The notes under the pieces are model-generated. The model ran no database searches. It had not been told where the DNA came from and saw only the letters and a program-made list of their open reading frames with translations. A program made the translations under genes and the position numbers. Source: Lysinibacillus cavernae (GTDB taxonomy: Bacteria > Bacillota > Bacilli > Bacillales_A > Planococcaceae). From it: a stretch of 64,000 nucleotides of DNA. Where the stretch lies: the NCBI RefSeq assembly GCF_009724685.1, contig NZ_WMEF01000001.1, forward strand, positions 829,746-893,745. The letters are read 5' to 3'. Shown piece by piece: positions 46,009-55,460 of the stretch (positions are counted from its first letter, which is position 1; each line of letters opens with the position of its first letter).

Positions 46009-46635
46009 CTGAATCAACTAAACCTATTATTGGTTTGCCAATTGGGCATGGGTCTTTTTTGGATCATTACATATATACTCGTTATTTATAAAGGATGGCG
46101 AGATAAAACATATGGCATGCCCATGGTTGCGATTTGTGCCAATATTTCATGGGAGTTTATTTTTGCTTTTTTCTACCCGCAAAATGATCTCCAACGATTC
46201 ATTACGCTTATTTGGCTCGTATTGGACATCTTTATATTGATGCAATTTTTACGCTATGCCCCAAAAGAATATCGAAAAATCCTTTCAAAAAAATTATTGT
46301 ATTTCTCCTTTCTAGTAACGTTAATGTTCAGCATGTTGATGATTTTAGGCATAGTCTATGAGTTTCAGGATTTCGAAGGGAAGTACGCAGCTTTTTTCCA
46401 AAATCTCATGATGTCAGGGTTATTTATCGCTTTATTGTTGCAGAGAGGGAATTTAGCTGGTCAGTCAATGGGGATTGCCGTCTGTAAGATGGTTGGTACT
46501 TTGTTTGCTGCAATTGGCTTTTATCTCTATTTCCGCACACCACTGATTACTATTATTTCGGTGGCAACGCTCTTTTATGATGGGCTCTATATTCTATTAA
46601 TTTATCGATTACAGCGAAAAAAAATGGCAAAATAG
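46009..46635 (+). CDS. Integral membrane protein resembling membrane terpene cyclases
   Basis: About 208 residues with seven predicted membrane segments. The second segment carries ICANISWEFIFAFFYP, which resembles the N-x-x-W-E-x-x-Y/F-A motif of the fungal PaxB/Pyr4 and bacterial transmembrane terpene cyclases; the Glu would be the catalytic acid. An aspartate near the C-terminal segment (LFYDGLYILLIY) fits the second acid. No ATG is near: CTG 46009 has AGGGGAGAG seven bases upstream and a hydrophilic NQLN start, whereas TTG 46030 would cut into segment 1. No prenyltransferase gene is adjacent, so terpene cyclase activity is a guess from the motif. Confidence 0.6.
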   Translation: MNQLNLLLVCQLGMGLFWIITYILVIYKGWRDKTYGMPMVAICANISWEFIFAFFYPQNDLQRFITLIWLVLDIFILMQFLRYAPKEYRKILSKKLLYFSFLVTLMFSMLMILGIVYEFQDFEGKYAAFFQNLMMSGLFIALLLQRGNLAGQSMGIAVCKMVGTLFAAIGFYLYFRTPLITIISVATLFYDGLYILLIYRLQRKKMAK

Positions 46636-46866
46636 GTTATGTTGAGCAAGTTTTTAGTAATGAATCTATTAGTAATGTATGCCAATTACAAATAGATTGC
46701 AACTTTATGACAAAGCAAATGATGAAGAAAGGCGTTATAAAGGGAATCGTCACTTCATATTGTTCGCATGTAATACAATTGTAAAAATCCTTCCATATAT
46801 TTTGTGATGATTATGGCTCTAAAACTATTTACGATAATGGTAGAGCAAACAGGAAGGATGATTGAC

Positions 46867-47475
46867 ATGTTTAAAAAAATAAAAAAAGCAGCACTTACTT
46901 CAGTAATAGCAGTTTCATTATTAGTACCAGTAGCGGCAATGGCAGCCGAATCCTATACAGTGACATCTGGTGACACTCTTTGGAAAATAGCATTGAAAAC
47001 AGAAACAGGTGTACAAGAATTAATTGATGCCAACCCACAGCTTGCAAACCCAAATCAAATTAATCCTGGACAAAAAATTAATGTCCCAGTAAAAGAACAG
47101 GCAAGTGTTGAACAAGAGGTTGTGAAACTAGTTAATGCGGAACGTGCTAAAGCAGGTCTTCCAGCATTACAAGAAGATTGGGAGCTATCAAGAGTAGCCA
47201 AATACAAGTCTCAAGATATGCATGATAAAAATTACTTTGATCACACAAGTCCAACGTATGGTACACCTTTTACAATGTTGAAAAACTTCGGCATTTCGTA
47301 TAAATCAGCTGGTGAAAACATTGCAAAAGGACAACGTTCAGCACAAGAAGTTGTTACGGCTTGGATGAACAGTGAAGGACACCGAGCAAATATCTTAAAT
47401 AAAAGCTACACACATATTGGTGTAGGGTATGTGCAGGAAGGCAATTACTGGACACAAATGTTTATTCAAAAATAA
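46867..47475 (+). CDS. Secreted LysM-CAP domain protein (YkwD-like)
   Basis: ATG 46867, nine bases after AGGAAGG, gives 202 residues. A signal peptide (about 1-26, cleavage after AMA) is followed by one LysM peptidoglycan-binding domain (about 29-74, YTVTSGDTLWKIA) and a CAP/SCP domain (about 80-200) with the histidines in FDHTSP and the GENIAKGQ and EGHRANILN motifs. Similar proteins are made during sporulation or placed in the cell wall; activity is unknown. Single gene with a very strong terminator. Confidence 0.92.
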   Translation: MFKKIKKAALTSVIAVSLLVPVAAMAAESYTVTSGDTLWKIALKTETGVQELIDANPQLANPNQINPGQKINVPVKEQASVEQEVVKLVNAERAKAGLPALQEDWELSRVAKYKSQDMHDKNYFDHTSPTYGTPFTMLKNFGISYKSAGENIAKGQRSAQEVVTAWMNSEGHRANILNKSYTHIGVGYVQEGNYWTQMFIQK

Positions 47476-47549
47476 CAGTATAGAACTGCTCCAAATTCAG
47501 TTGTAACTGAAGGTATAGAGAGATGTTGGTATTTCTCTACCGAGCTTTA

Positions 47550-47594
47550 AGAGCATCTACTAGCTAAATTCATAGCTAGTAGATGCTCTTTTTA
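47550..47594 (+). terminator. Terminator of the LysM-CAP gene
   Basis: Perfect 17-bp stem AGAGCATCTACTAGCTA (47550-47566) with its complement at 47573-47589 and a TTTTT tail. The remaining 250 bp to 47846 hold nothing recognisable. Confidence 0.9.
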
Positions 47595-47846
47595 ATGTAT
47601 TAATTTTCAAATGTTAATTGACCAAATATTAACATTCTTCAGTATTTTCTTGTTTTTTAGCCAATTACAATGGAATTGAGTGTATGGATTTAAACAAACA
47701 TTAGCACGCATAAAGTTGTCTACTAGAACTAATGTGCATTTAGTTAGGTAAGATGTTAATTTTTCAAAGCAGTAGGTAGCCTGCCAAGAAAGTTAGGTGC
47801 TATACTAGTTGCCTTTTGTTTAAAGTTTGAGAGCAGCTTAACGCCA

Positions 47847-50342
47847 TTACTGCTGATTCTTAAGAGTAATAGCCTTAGCGCGTGAATTAACACCGAGCTT
47901 ACTATATATAGTAGATAGATATACTCGAACGGTTCCTTCTGATAAATGCAACTGCTTGGCGATTTCACGATTTGTTACACCTTCTACTAGTAAATCATAA
48001 ATTTCCTTTTCACGTTGTGTAAGTATTTCTGTAGATGTTACGTTAATTTTTGTTCCTTTTTGAAGATAGGTAAAATAATCAGTAGGTATCATATCCCACT
48101 TTTGACCAAGCTGTTCAAAATAACTATCTAACAGTGGTAATACGTCTTTTTCATCTAAAAATGTTCGAACATAATAAAATTTTACTCCAAGCTTAAACGC
48201 CTCATGTAAAATTTCTAAGGCAATTTCTTGGTTACCAAGCCGTTGATGACAAATCGCTTCAAGTACTGTAGCTTCAACAATAGTCGCAATTTGTTCTTCC
48301 TGCTGTGCTTTTGTTTTCACCTGAATGATTGTCGTTAGGGCTTCGTTCGGTAATTCCTTCACTAATAATAGACGGGCGTGTACCAATAGCCAAAATGGTT
48401 GTTTTGTTTTGGTAGCCTGTAAGATTAAATCTGCCTGTTGGATATCGCCATTAAGAATGTAACAATAGGCTTGCATAATTTGTACAGATGTTCGCCAATG
48501 TTTTTCAGATACATCCTCTAATAACTGTCCTAGCATGGCAAGAGCTGAACTAATTTGATTTTGCTGTACATAAATTTTTGCTTTAAGTAAATACATTGGA
48601 ATAAATAAGCCAGAATCCTTTAATTGATGACCTAGCTTGATGGCTATTTCAAGTTCCTTTTGTGCCCATTCTAGTATATTCCGTTCATATAAAGATTCAG
48701 CAGCAACCCCATAGCTAAATGCTGTGACATTCGCTGATTGTAAAGATGTTTCTCTAAAAAGCTCACTAATCACAGCACCCTCTTCCAAAAGTTGAAGTTT
48801 TCCTTTTGATCCAATACTTGTGCGTAAAAGTTTATATTCAAAACTATTGTAGGGGATAGGAACATGATCCCAACGCGATGAAATAGTCCCTTTCGCAAGC
48901 TGCTTGCGCATAATTTCTTCAACTAATCGTAAATCTCCACCCGAAGCTACAAGTGCAAAAGCTTTTGCACTTTCATAAATATATGTCATAGCTGCATGTT
49001 CTTCTTGCTCCATCCAATGTTCTGTCAATTGTCGCACTTCAAGTTCTTGCATAAGTGAGGATGCTGTTTCAACTTCCATTGCTGAGATGGCAGTTAGGAA
49101 GCCTATGACAAGCATTTCATAAGAAGCACTGTACTGCGCTTGACGGAGTTGATGTAACCAACGCATAAATGTAGCGGTTTGTCCTGATAAATAGAGTTGA
49201 ACAAGATGTTCAGTGATCCATGGGGCTGCTTGTTCATATTGTTCATGTTTGAGCGCTAGTTCAATAGCCGAGATATAATCCCCTTGATGATAAATAAATT
49301 GTGCTGTCTCAAGAACAAGAGCATGGATCTCTTGTATGGAATATTGTCTACTTAATTCCATTTGTAAAGCTTCAGCTAATAAATGATGGTATCGGAAAAC
49401 GGGTTTGTTGGATTGCAGTCGAATTGTAAAAAGCCCTTTAGCTTCTAAATTTTCCAATAGCTCACGGCTATTCGTTTGCTTTGTCAATTGATCACAAATA
49501 GTAGGATCAAGCTCATGTAATAGGGATGTGCGCAGCAGAAATGCTTGTGTTTCGTGTGGGAGGTTATGAATAATTTCCTGCCATAGAAACTCCGAAATAA
49601 ATGGCTGCGCTGATTCTTCTAATGACTCTATTTCATTTTCATTTGCCAAGCTCATTAACAATAAACCAGCAACCCAACCTTCTGTTTTGTCTAAAATGTT
49701 TTGTAATTGTTGGTGCGTTAAAGAGGCTGTATGTTTGAAAGAAAAAAATCGCTTTGCCTCCTGAAAAGTAAACCGTAAATGTCCAGGATGAAATTCATGT
49801 GCCCATTGTTTCACTCGCCACTTGGCTATAGGGAGGGGAGGGACTGAACGAGTGGATACATAAATGTGTACGTGACAAGGAAGATATTCTATGAATTGAG
49901 ACATGAGCTGATGAATTATTGGATTGTCAATCAAATGATAATCATCTAGTACAATGTATATAGGCTGCTCTGTTGTGTTAATTTCTTCTAATAAAGAGTG
50001 GATAAAAAATTCAAGTGTTGCAGGGTCCTGTGTATTTAAGAGTGGTGCAAGCACTTGATCAATTTGATTTGAATAGGCCCTAGCAATGGCGTGTAATACA
50101 TATGTCCAGAAACGAATAGGATCATTATCCGCAGTATCAAGTGATACCCATGCAATAGCTTCTTCTTTAATTTTAAGCCAACTACTAAGTATACTTGTCT
50201 TCCCATAACCCGCTGGTGCGCGTAAAATGGTCACTTTGACATGTATATGTTGGTCGAATAAATCGAATAATTGTGTTCGTTCTATCAGAGTAGGTGAATG
50301 GTGTGGTATCGTTATTTTAGAAGATAATAATGTGTGAGGCAT
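47847..50342 (-). CDS. Large ATP-binding LuxR-type regulator (MalT/LAL family)
   Basis: An 831-residue STAND-type regulator. The N-terminal NTPase has Walker A APAGYGKTS at residues 42-50 and Walker B-like YIVLDDYHLID near 125. The middle (about 340-760) is helical TPR-like repeats for ligand or partner binding. The C-terminus (about 768-830) is a LuxR helix-turn-helix (LTQREKEIYDLLVEGVTNREIAKQL). These proteins oligomerise on inducer and ATP binding and activate promoters. The regulated genes are not evident; neighbours are a LysM-CAP gene and a small Asn/Asp-rich ORF. Confidence 0.9.
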   Translation of the reverse strand: MPHTLLSSKITIPHHSPTLIERTQLFDLFDQHIHVKVTILRAPAGYGKTSILSSWLKIKEEAIAWVSLDTADNDPIRFWTYVLHAIARAYSNQIDQVLAPLLNTQDPATLEFFIHSLLEEINTTEQPIYIVLDDYHLIDNPIIHQLMSQFIEYLPCHVHIYVSTRSVPPLPIAKWRVKQWAHEFHPGHLRFTFQEAKRFFSFKHTASLTHQQLQNILDKTEGWVAGLLLMSLANENEIESLEESAQPFISEFLWQEIIHNLPHETQAFLLRTSLLHELDPTICDQLTKQTNSRELLENLEAKGLFTIRLQSNKPVFRYHHLLAEALQMELSRQYSIQEIHALVLETAQFIYHQGDYISAIELALKHEQYEQAAPWITEHLVQLYLSGQTATFMRWLHQLRQAQYSASYEMLVIGFLTAISAMEVETASSLMQELEVRQLTEHWMEQEEHAAMTYIYESAKAFALVASGGDLRLVEEIMRKQLAKGTISSRWDHVPIPYNSFEYKLLRTSIGSKGKLQLLEEGAVISELFRETSLQSANVTAFSYGVAAESLYERNILEWAQKELEIAIKLGHQLKDSGLFIPMYLLKAKIYVQQNQISSALAMLGQLLEDVSEKHWRTSVQIMQAYCYILNGDIQQADLILQATKTKQPFWLLVHARLLLVKELPNEALTTIIQVKTKAQQEEQIATIVEATVLEAICHQRLGNQEIALEILHEAFKLGVKFYYVRTFLDEKDVLPLLDSYFEQLGQKWDMIPTDYFTYLQKGTKINVTSTEILTQREKEIYDLLVEGVTNREIAKQLHLSEGTVRVYLSTIYSKLGVNSRAKAITLKNQQ

Positions 50343-50619
50343 CGTAACTTCCTCCTTTTATTCAGAAAAATTTGGCAATATACTTTTTATTGTACTAAAC
50401 TATTACTATTTTTTCGTATGTTAATAGACCTATCATTGATATTTGTCAGTAGTATTTAGGCAGTATATTAGAAAATAGAACGTATATACATAGTAAATTA
50501 GCGATAAAGCACTAATTCAAACCGTGAAAGTTGGTCAGAGTGGAGCTTGTCTGAATAGCTGTTATTTTTTTCTTTAATTATTCTAACTAGAGCTACTCCA
50601 TTTTTTTTAGGGCTTATTT

Positions 50620-50745
50620 ATGAAGGAAGAAAAATCAAATGTTGATACATCTCGTCCTGACTATCCCAATAGCAATTCGAATAATGACGACAATAACGCT
50701 AATTGTGACGCTGATGGCGTTCAATTAGGACCAACCAGCTACTAA
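50620..50745 (+). CDS. Possible small Asn/Asp-rich peptide
   Basis: A 41-codon ORF from ATG 50620 to TAA 50743-50745. It is hydrophilic, rich in Asn and Asp (NSNSNNDDNNANCDADG) with one Cys, and has no signal peptide. The ribosome site is poor (TTTAGGGC). A strong terminator follows immediately, which suggests a transcription unit ends here. It lies in the 546-bp gap between the LAL regulator and the VanW gene; the upstream part holds an imperfect dyad (TGGAGC near 50541 with ACTCCATTTT near 50575). Coding status is uncertain. Confidence 0.3.
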   Translation: MKEEKSNVDTSRPDYPNSNSNNDDNNANCDADGVQLGPTSY

Positions 50746-50748
50746 AGT

Positions 50749-50791
50749 AAACACTCTCTAATGTTTCACTCGACATTGGAGAGTGTTTTTC
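50749..50791 (+). terminator. Terminator after the small ORF
   Basis: ACACTCTCTAATGT (50751-50764) pairs with ACATTGGAGAGTGT (50773-50786) with one G-T pair, followed by TTTTT. Confidence 0.85.
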
Positions 50792-50888
50792 TGTATGAAC
50801 AAATAAAATTGACCAAAAAACAACACACTATGAGCAATATACGAATAAGATGTCTCTGTAGTATGAAGATAGAGGTAGGTGTTCATGG

Positions 50889-51869
50889 TTGAAAAAGAAG
50901 TGGCTGGCTACATTTTGTGTGATTTGTATGATGGGGCTAGTAGGATGTCAGGAAAAAGCGGCCAATGACAAGAAACTAGAACAAGAAATTCGACAACCTG
51001 AGCTGCAAATCGAAGAATTACAGCAACCTGTTACTTATGAACAAGAGCAACTGATTGAGGTTGTTGATCCAACTACAAACAAGATTATCAAAATCATTTC
51101 TCCAAAGGAATTCGGCTTTGATACAGATAAGCAAGCTTATCAAAAGCATATGGAACAGTTAGCAAAGGAATTAGCGAGAGGAACAGACACAACAGATGGC
51201 TATGACCAGCGAATGGTGCTCGATCGATTGGGTAGAGAAGGAAAAGTAATTAAGGGAAGACCACAAATGATTTTAAAAGAAAGTGAATTAGTGGAGCGAA
51301 TTCTAGAAGCTTCAGCGACTGGCGGTCAAGTAGAAATGCCTCTCTATATTACAGAAAGTGGCTATTATCTAGAGGATCTTCCTTTATTAGAGGATGTCGT
51401 TGTTGCATCATATACGACTTATTTCAATAGCACTGATAGCGGAAGAAATAAAAACATTGAGCTGTCTGCCATGGCGATTAATAACGTCATCGTAGGTAGT
51501 GGAGATTCCTTCTCTTTTAATACGATTGTAGGACCAAGAGACGAAGTGAATGGCTATCAGCCTGCACCCGAAATTATCAATAAGAAGGTTGTAATGGGTA
51601 TCGGTGGTGGTATCTGTCAAACTTCCTCAACATTGTTTAATGCAGTAGATCAAATTCCAATTAAATATGTGGAGCGCCATCATCATTCATTAGACGTGGG
51701 GTATGTTCCAAAAGGAAGAGATGCTACGGTTTCGTACGGTGGTTTAGATTTTAGGTTTCAAAACACGAATGATGTGCCATTTTTAATAAAAGCTAGCTAT
51801 GGGAAGGATTTTCTAACAATCGAAATACGGACGGCTGAAAAATATGTAGATATATTGACTAAACCATAA
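50889..51869 (+). CDS. VanW family lipoprotein
   Basis: The start is TTG 50889 with AGGTAGGTG upstream; it gives 326 residues with a lipoprotein signal (lipobox LVGC, Cys20). A charged spacer and the VanW domain (about 155-290) follow, with TTYFNSTDSGRNKNIELSA, the SFSFNTIVGPR turn, and GGGICQTSSTLFNAV. VanW proteins occur in vancomycin resistance clusters and widely in Firmicutes; their function is not established. No van genes are nearby, so no resistance role is implied. Confidence 0.88.
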   Translation: MKKKWLATFCVICMMGLVGCQEKAANDKKLEQEIRQPELQIEELQQPVTYEQEQLIEVVDPTTNKIIKIISPKEFGFDTDKQAYQKHMEQLAKELARGTDTTDGYDQRMVLDRLGREGKVIKGRPQMILKESELVERILEASATGGQVEMPLYITESGYYLEDLPLLEDVVVASYTTYFNSTDSGRNKNIELSAMAINNVIVGSGDSFSFNTIVGPRDEVNGYQPAPEIINKKVVMGIGGGICQTSSTLFNAVDQIPIKYVERHHHSLDVGYVPKGRDATVSYGGLDFRFQNTNDVPFLIKASYGKDFLTIEIRTAEKYVDILTKP

Positions 51870-51969
51870 TGTAGTGTAAAGACGCCGAGAACGTTGGTGT
51901 CTTTTTTTAAGTGACATGATATAGTTAAATTGAGCTATTTTAGTAAAGCTTTGGGGAAGGGGAAAGACA

Positions 51970-52794
51970 ATGCATCCGAAACTACAGGCGGTAATTGAGT
52001 CGATTGATTTATACCAAGCAACTTATCCAGAGGATACTTGTGTCATCGTGGCAGATACAGAAAAAGTTCTCGCCTATAAACCAGGTAAACGTGTTGACTT
52101 AAAAGTAGGGGTTGGTGAAACTGTACATAAATATCGAGGAACTGCAACTGAAATCGCCTTGAGCTCAGGTCGATTTGTCAAAGAAGAACGTGGAGCCGAA
52201 GGGTTTGGCATGGCATACATCGCCTCTGCACAACCTATTTTTGATGGCGGCCATGTGATCGGTGTAGTAAGTGCCATTATTTCCAATGAAAAAATGGATA
52301 ATATGCGCTTATTGGCAACCGAGCTTTCCAGTACTGTTGAAGAGATGACTGCCACAAATGAAGGCTTAGCCACTTCTAGTGCGGATGTTTCCAATCGTTT
52401 AGCGGAATTATCGAATTTCTCGGAATCCATGGCAGGGGATATTGAACAAATTAATGTGATTGTTAATATAGTAAAAGATCTAGCGATGAAATCAAAAATT
52501 CTTGGCTTGAATGCTTCCATTGAAGCTGCTCGGTCAGGTGAGCACGGGCGTGGCTTTGCTGTCGTTGCTTCAGAAATACAAAAAATGTCTCAAAGTAGTT
52601 CGGAAAGTGCTGAAAGTATTACAAAACAATTAGAAAATATTAAACAATCCATTGATCAAGTCAATGCGTCTGCAAATCAAATTGCTGCCTTTACACAACA
52701 ATTTGCTACGAGTATGCATGAATTAACAGATGCCTATAAAGGCGTTAATAGCACAGCTGAAAAGCTACTGCATATTAGCGAGATCAAAGAATAA
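51970..52794 (+). CDS. Soluble methyl-accepting chemotaxis-like protein
   Basis: This 274-residue protein has no membrane segments. Residues 1-110 form a small sensory domain (CVIVADTEKVLAYKPGK, GFGMAYIASAQPIFDGG), resembling GAF/PAS-like input of short cytosolic chemoreceptors. A shortened MCP signalling hairpin follows, with the conserved tip sequence around KSKILGLNASIEAARSGEHGRGFAVVA. It could signal to CheA/CheW from the cytoplasm. The ligand is unknown. ATG 51970 has GGGGAAGGGG upstream. Single gene. Confidence 0.85.
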   Translation: MHPKLQAVIESIDLYQATYPEDTCVIVADTEKVLAYKPGKRVDLKVGVGETVHKYRGTATEIALSSGRFVKEERGAEGFGMAYIASAQPIFDGGHVIGVVSAIISNEKMDNMRLLATELSSTVEEMTATNEGLATSSADVSNRLAELSNFSESMAGDIEQINVIVNIVKDLAMKSKILGLNASIEAARSGEHGRGFAVVASEIQKMSQSSSESAESITKQLENIKQSIDQVNASANQIAAFTQQFATSMHELTDAYKGVNSTAEKLLHISEIKE

Positions 52795-52805
52795 CTCGAA
52801 ATAAA

Positions 52806-52842
52806 AAGGATAATAGACATGTAGAATGCTATTATCCTTCTC
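52806..52842. terminator. Shared terminator between chemoreceptor-like and HAD genes
   Basis: AAGGATAATAG (52806-52816) pairs with CTATTATCCTT (52829-52839) between convergent genes. Confidence 0.8.
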
Positions 52843-52844
52843 CA

Positions 52845-53465
52845 TTATGAAATAATTTCTAAAATTTCTTGAGGTGTAGCTACCTTGTATTCAGGTTCTT
52901 CATTTTGTACGACTTCTATTGCATCATAGCCCCATTCTACCCAAATAATAGGTACACCTGCCTTTTTACAGGCAACAATATCTCTTTGTTCATCCCCAAT
53001 GTATAGCACCTCAGAGGAGTTGACGTTAGACTCCTTTAAAAACTTTTTCATGACTTTATCTTTGCTGAAAATACGGTTGGAGCAAAGAACATCGGCAACA
53101 CAATGAATACCATTCATTTTTAGAAACTCTAAAATATTGTCCTTAGAATTAGAGGAAATAATTAAGATCTTATAGCCTCTCCTATCAATCTCCATCAGAA
53201 CTTCTTTCATTCCATCAAAAAGATGAACATCATTTAACGATTGGCGATACAATTTATAAAATTGCGGTAAAATCATGGGCAATTTATACATCGGGAAGTC
53301 AAATAATTTACTGCGTTCTGAAATCGATAATTTTTTCAATGTATCAATTTCCTTCAATTCAATTCCTTTAAATTTATATTTCTGTGCTAATGTATTCCAT
53401 GCTGATGCAAACACGGCGGTTGAATCTGCCAGTGTCCCATCAAAATCAAAGATTATATGCTTCAT
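52845..53465 (-). CDS. HAD family phosphatase (PGP/GPH-like)
   Basis: This 206-residue HAD hydrolase has the nucleophile motif DFDGT at residues 7-11, motif II ISSNSKDNI, a motif III lysine near KDKVMKKF, and motif IV YIGDEQRDIVACKKAG. A helical cap (type C1) lies at about 18-80. The family includes phosphoglycolate phosphatase and pyrophosphatase PpaX; the substrate cannot be chosen. Single gene. Confidence 0.87.
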   Translation of the reverse strand: MKHIIFDFDGTLADSTAVFASAWNTLAQKYKFKGIELKEIDTLKKLSISERSKLFDFPMYKLPMILPQFYKLYRQSLNDVHLFDGMKEVLMEIDRRGYKILIISSNSKDNILEFLKMNGIHCVADVLCSNRIFSKDKVMKKFLKESNVNSSEVLYIGDEQRDIVACKKAGVPIIWVEWGYDAIEVVQNEEPEYKVATPQEILEIIS

Positions 53466-53645
53466 TGCAAACTTTCTCCTTTATCATCTAGTTGTATTGA
53501 CGTTCTATGCTTAAAAATGTTACATGGAATGGGCGACCTATCGGGTCATGAAACAGCAACAACCATTTTGAACGTTACGTAAACATCTTATGGTAAATAT
53601 TATCAGAAAATGCTGCGTTTGCAATGGAAATGATGTAACAAATGA

Positions 53646-53678
53646 GGGTGTCTCAAAAGTCATTTGAGACACCCTTTT
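53646..53678 (+). other. Isolated perfect hairpin in a 511-bp non-coding gap
   Basis: GGGTGTCTCAAA (53646-53657) pairs perfectly with TTTGAGACACCC (53663-53674), followed by TTTT. It has a U-tract but no gene ends nearby (HAD and NmrA genes both run on the minus strand), so it may be a relic of an element or a terminator for an unseen RNA. The rest of 53466-53976 shows no convincing gene. Confidence 0.5.
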
Positions 53679-53976
53679 CTGCGAAAAAGTGAAGCGGCAT
53701 ATTTAATTCTATTACTGTATTTTTTCAAAAAGAAAGAGTAGGACATTGATGATTGCCAGAGCGTATTGGATATATTTAAAAGCTTTCAAACTTAACAGAG
53801 GATGCCGCATTTAAATAGACGCAGAACAAATGAAATTTTAAGGCAATCGCTTTCGCCAAAAGTGCTTAGTTCATATGTGAAATACTCAACACGCCACGCT
53901 GACTAGCCTTCCGATTCAAATGGTTATTTTTTGTAATAATAAAGGTATAAATATTGGTTTGATATATTGAGATGAA

Positions 53977-54831
53977 TTACTTAAAACAATCAATATGATT
54001 TTTTGCAAATTGTTCAAAGGATATTGGTTGTTTTCCAGTTAACTTTATAAAATCCGTTGTCACGGCTTTGGCTGTGCCCATACGGGTCATGAAATAGAGA
54101 GCCACTGTCACGTTGACATAGGCTTTGTCAAGACCTCGTTTCTTTATATAATAGCTTCTGTATTTTAAGTAGCTTGGTTTTACATAGGTTATCTTTCTCT
54201 CGGTTACGTTTGTCAGAATATCGGCTATTTGATAATAATCAAGTGCTTCTGGTCCAGTAATGGTATGAGCACTATTCTGATATTTCTCAGGATTGTGTAA
54301 TAAGGTGGCTACAGAAAGACCAATATCTGCTGCATCAATAAAACTTGTCTTGCTTTTACCTGCTGGTACGAAAACTTGATTCATTTCCTTAATCTCAACC
54401 GAATGTACACCTGATAAATTTTGCATAAAGAACCCAGGTCGAACATGGGCATATGGAAGACCAATGGCTTCTATATACTTCTCAATTCTGTGGTGGGGTG
54501 GTATTGTATTTTTCTCTACGCCCATTAGCGATAAGAAAGATACTAATTGGATACCTCTTTGTTGCATTGCATCAATAAATGGGTATAAATCTTGTGGTTT
54601 ACCTAGATGTGGTGGCCGCATCAAAAATACCCGGTTTACACCGTTAAGTGCTTCTTGAAAAGTGGAGGAATCAGTAAAATCTAGTAGCACTTTCTCAACC
54701 GTGTCTCCAAACAAATATTGAAGTTTCTCTAAATTCGTTCCTGAAGTCACGACTTGTTCATGCATCTTTAGTAGTTCAGCTGTTACATATCGCCCTACAT
54801 TACCAGATGCGCCAGTTACTAATACTTTCAT
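53977..54831 (-). CDS. NmrA-like NAD(P)-binding reductase
   Basis: This 284-residue atypical short-chain dehydrogenase of the NmrA/quinone-reductase-2 type has a Rossmann motif VTGASGNVGRYV at residues 4-15, SFLSLMGVEKN, and a RPGFFMQNL substrate-side segment. The canonical YxxxK catalytic pair is not clear, typical of the group. It is the second gene of a tetR-nmrA operon (22 bp apart) and probably handles or senses an electrophile or quinone under that regulator. Confidence 0.85.
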   Translation of the reverse strand: MKVLVTGASGNVGRYVTAELLKMHEQVVTSGTNLEKLQYLFGDTVEKVLLDFTDSSTFQEALNGVNRVFLMRPPHLGKPQDLYPFIDAMQQRGIQLVSFLSLMGVEKNTIPPHHRIEKYIEAIGLPYAHVRPGFFMQNLSGVHSVEIKEMNQVFVPAGKSKTSFIDAADIGLSVATLLHNPEKYQNSAHTITGPEALDYYQIADILTNVTERKITYVKPSYLKYRSYYIKKRGLDKAYVNVTVALYFMTRMGTAKAVTTDFIKLTGKQPISFEQFAKNHIDCFK

Positions 54832-54853
54832 AAAATCCCTCCAAAGAATATTT

Positions 54854-55423
54854 TTATTGTTGTAAAAGCAATGGAATTTTTTCAGCTACTAGGTGTAACG
54901 GCTCTGCATTACCCATTGTAAATGAAATTAAAAATGCTCCCTCAATCATCAAATTGACGACAATTCCTAATTGACGTGCTTTTTCCTCCTCGAAATTTGC
55001 TTGCAGTAATTTTTGTTTGAATAGATCTTGGAATTCGTTATAAGCTTCTTGACATACCATTCTTAAGGAGTCACTAATTAACGACGTTTCTAAAGCAACA
55101 GCTGCAATCGGAACCCCTTCAAGCCTTAATGTTGTTTGAAAAAACTCAGCCAAATAATAAATTAAAGATTGTATGGCTTTTACAGCGTCCTTTTCTTTAT
55201 CAAGACTTTCCTTAATAGAGTTACCTATAAAATGTGCTGTTAACTGAACAGACTCGACAGCTAATTGTTCTTTGCCTTCTGGAAAGTAATAGTACAATGA
55301 ACCTTTAGGTGACTCGCTTTCTTCGATAATTTGCTGTACACCTGTGGCATGATAGCCCTGTAACTGAAATAGCCGTGAAGCTGTTTTTACTATTTGTTCC
55401 TTGGTTTTTCCTTTAGCACTCAT
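54854..55423 (-). CDS. TetR family regulator (LmrA/YxaF type)
   Basis: This 189-residue repressor has an N-terminal helix-turn-helix (about 8-55; ATGVQQIIEESESPKGSLYYYFPEGKEQL) matching the LmrA/YxaF subgroup, and a TetR_C-type ligand domain. It is upstream of the NmrA-like gene in the same operon. The promoter has its -10 TATAAT on the minus strand at 55441-55446, with an ACCGGT-centred dyad between -35 and -10, so it likely represses itself and the reductase. Confidence 0.87.
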   Translation of the reverse strand: MSAKGKTKEQIVKTASRLFQLQGYHATGVQQIIEESESPKGSLYYYFPEGKEQLAVESVQLTAHFIGNSIKESLDKEKDAVKAIQSLIYYLAEFFQTTLRLEGVPIAAVALETSLISDSLRMVCQEAYNEFQDLFKQKLLQANFEEEKARQLGIVVNLMIEGAFLISFTMGNAEPLHLVAEKIPLLLQQ

Positions 55424-55440
55424 TATTCAATCACCCCTAA

Positions 55441-55460
55441 ATTATAACAACCGGTCAATA
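55441..55460 (-). promoter_or_regulatory. Promoter/operator of the tetR-nmrA operon
   Basis: TATAAT -10 (plus 55441-55446) with the ACCGGT core (55450-55455) directly upstream, inside the spacer. GACCGGT-type cores are used by LmrA/YxaF repressors in B. subtilis, matching the regulator's subgroup. Confidence 0.5.

Noticed and set aside
50889..51869. Vancomycin resistance locus because of the VanW gene
   Set aside because: No vanH, vanA/B, vanX or vanRS genes nearby; VanW-domain lipoproteins are common in Firmicutes.
53680..53976. Possible transposase remnant near the isolated hairpin
   Set aside because: No frame gave a recognisable transposase motif.
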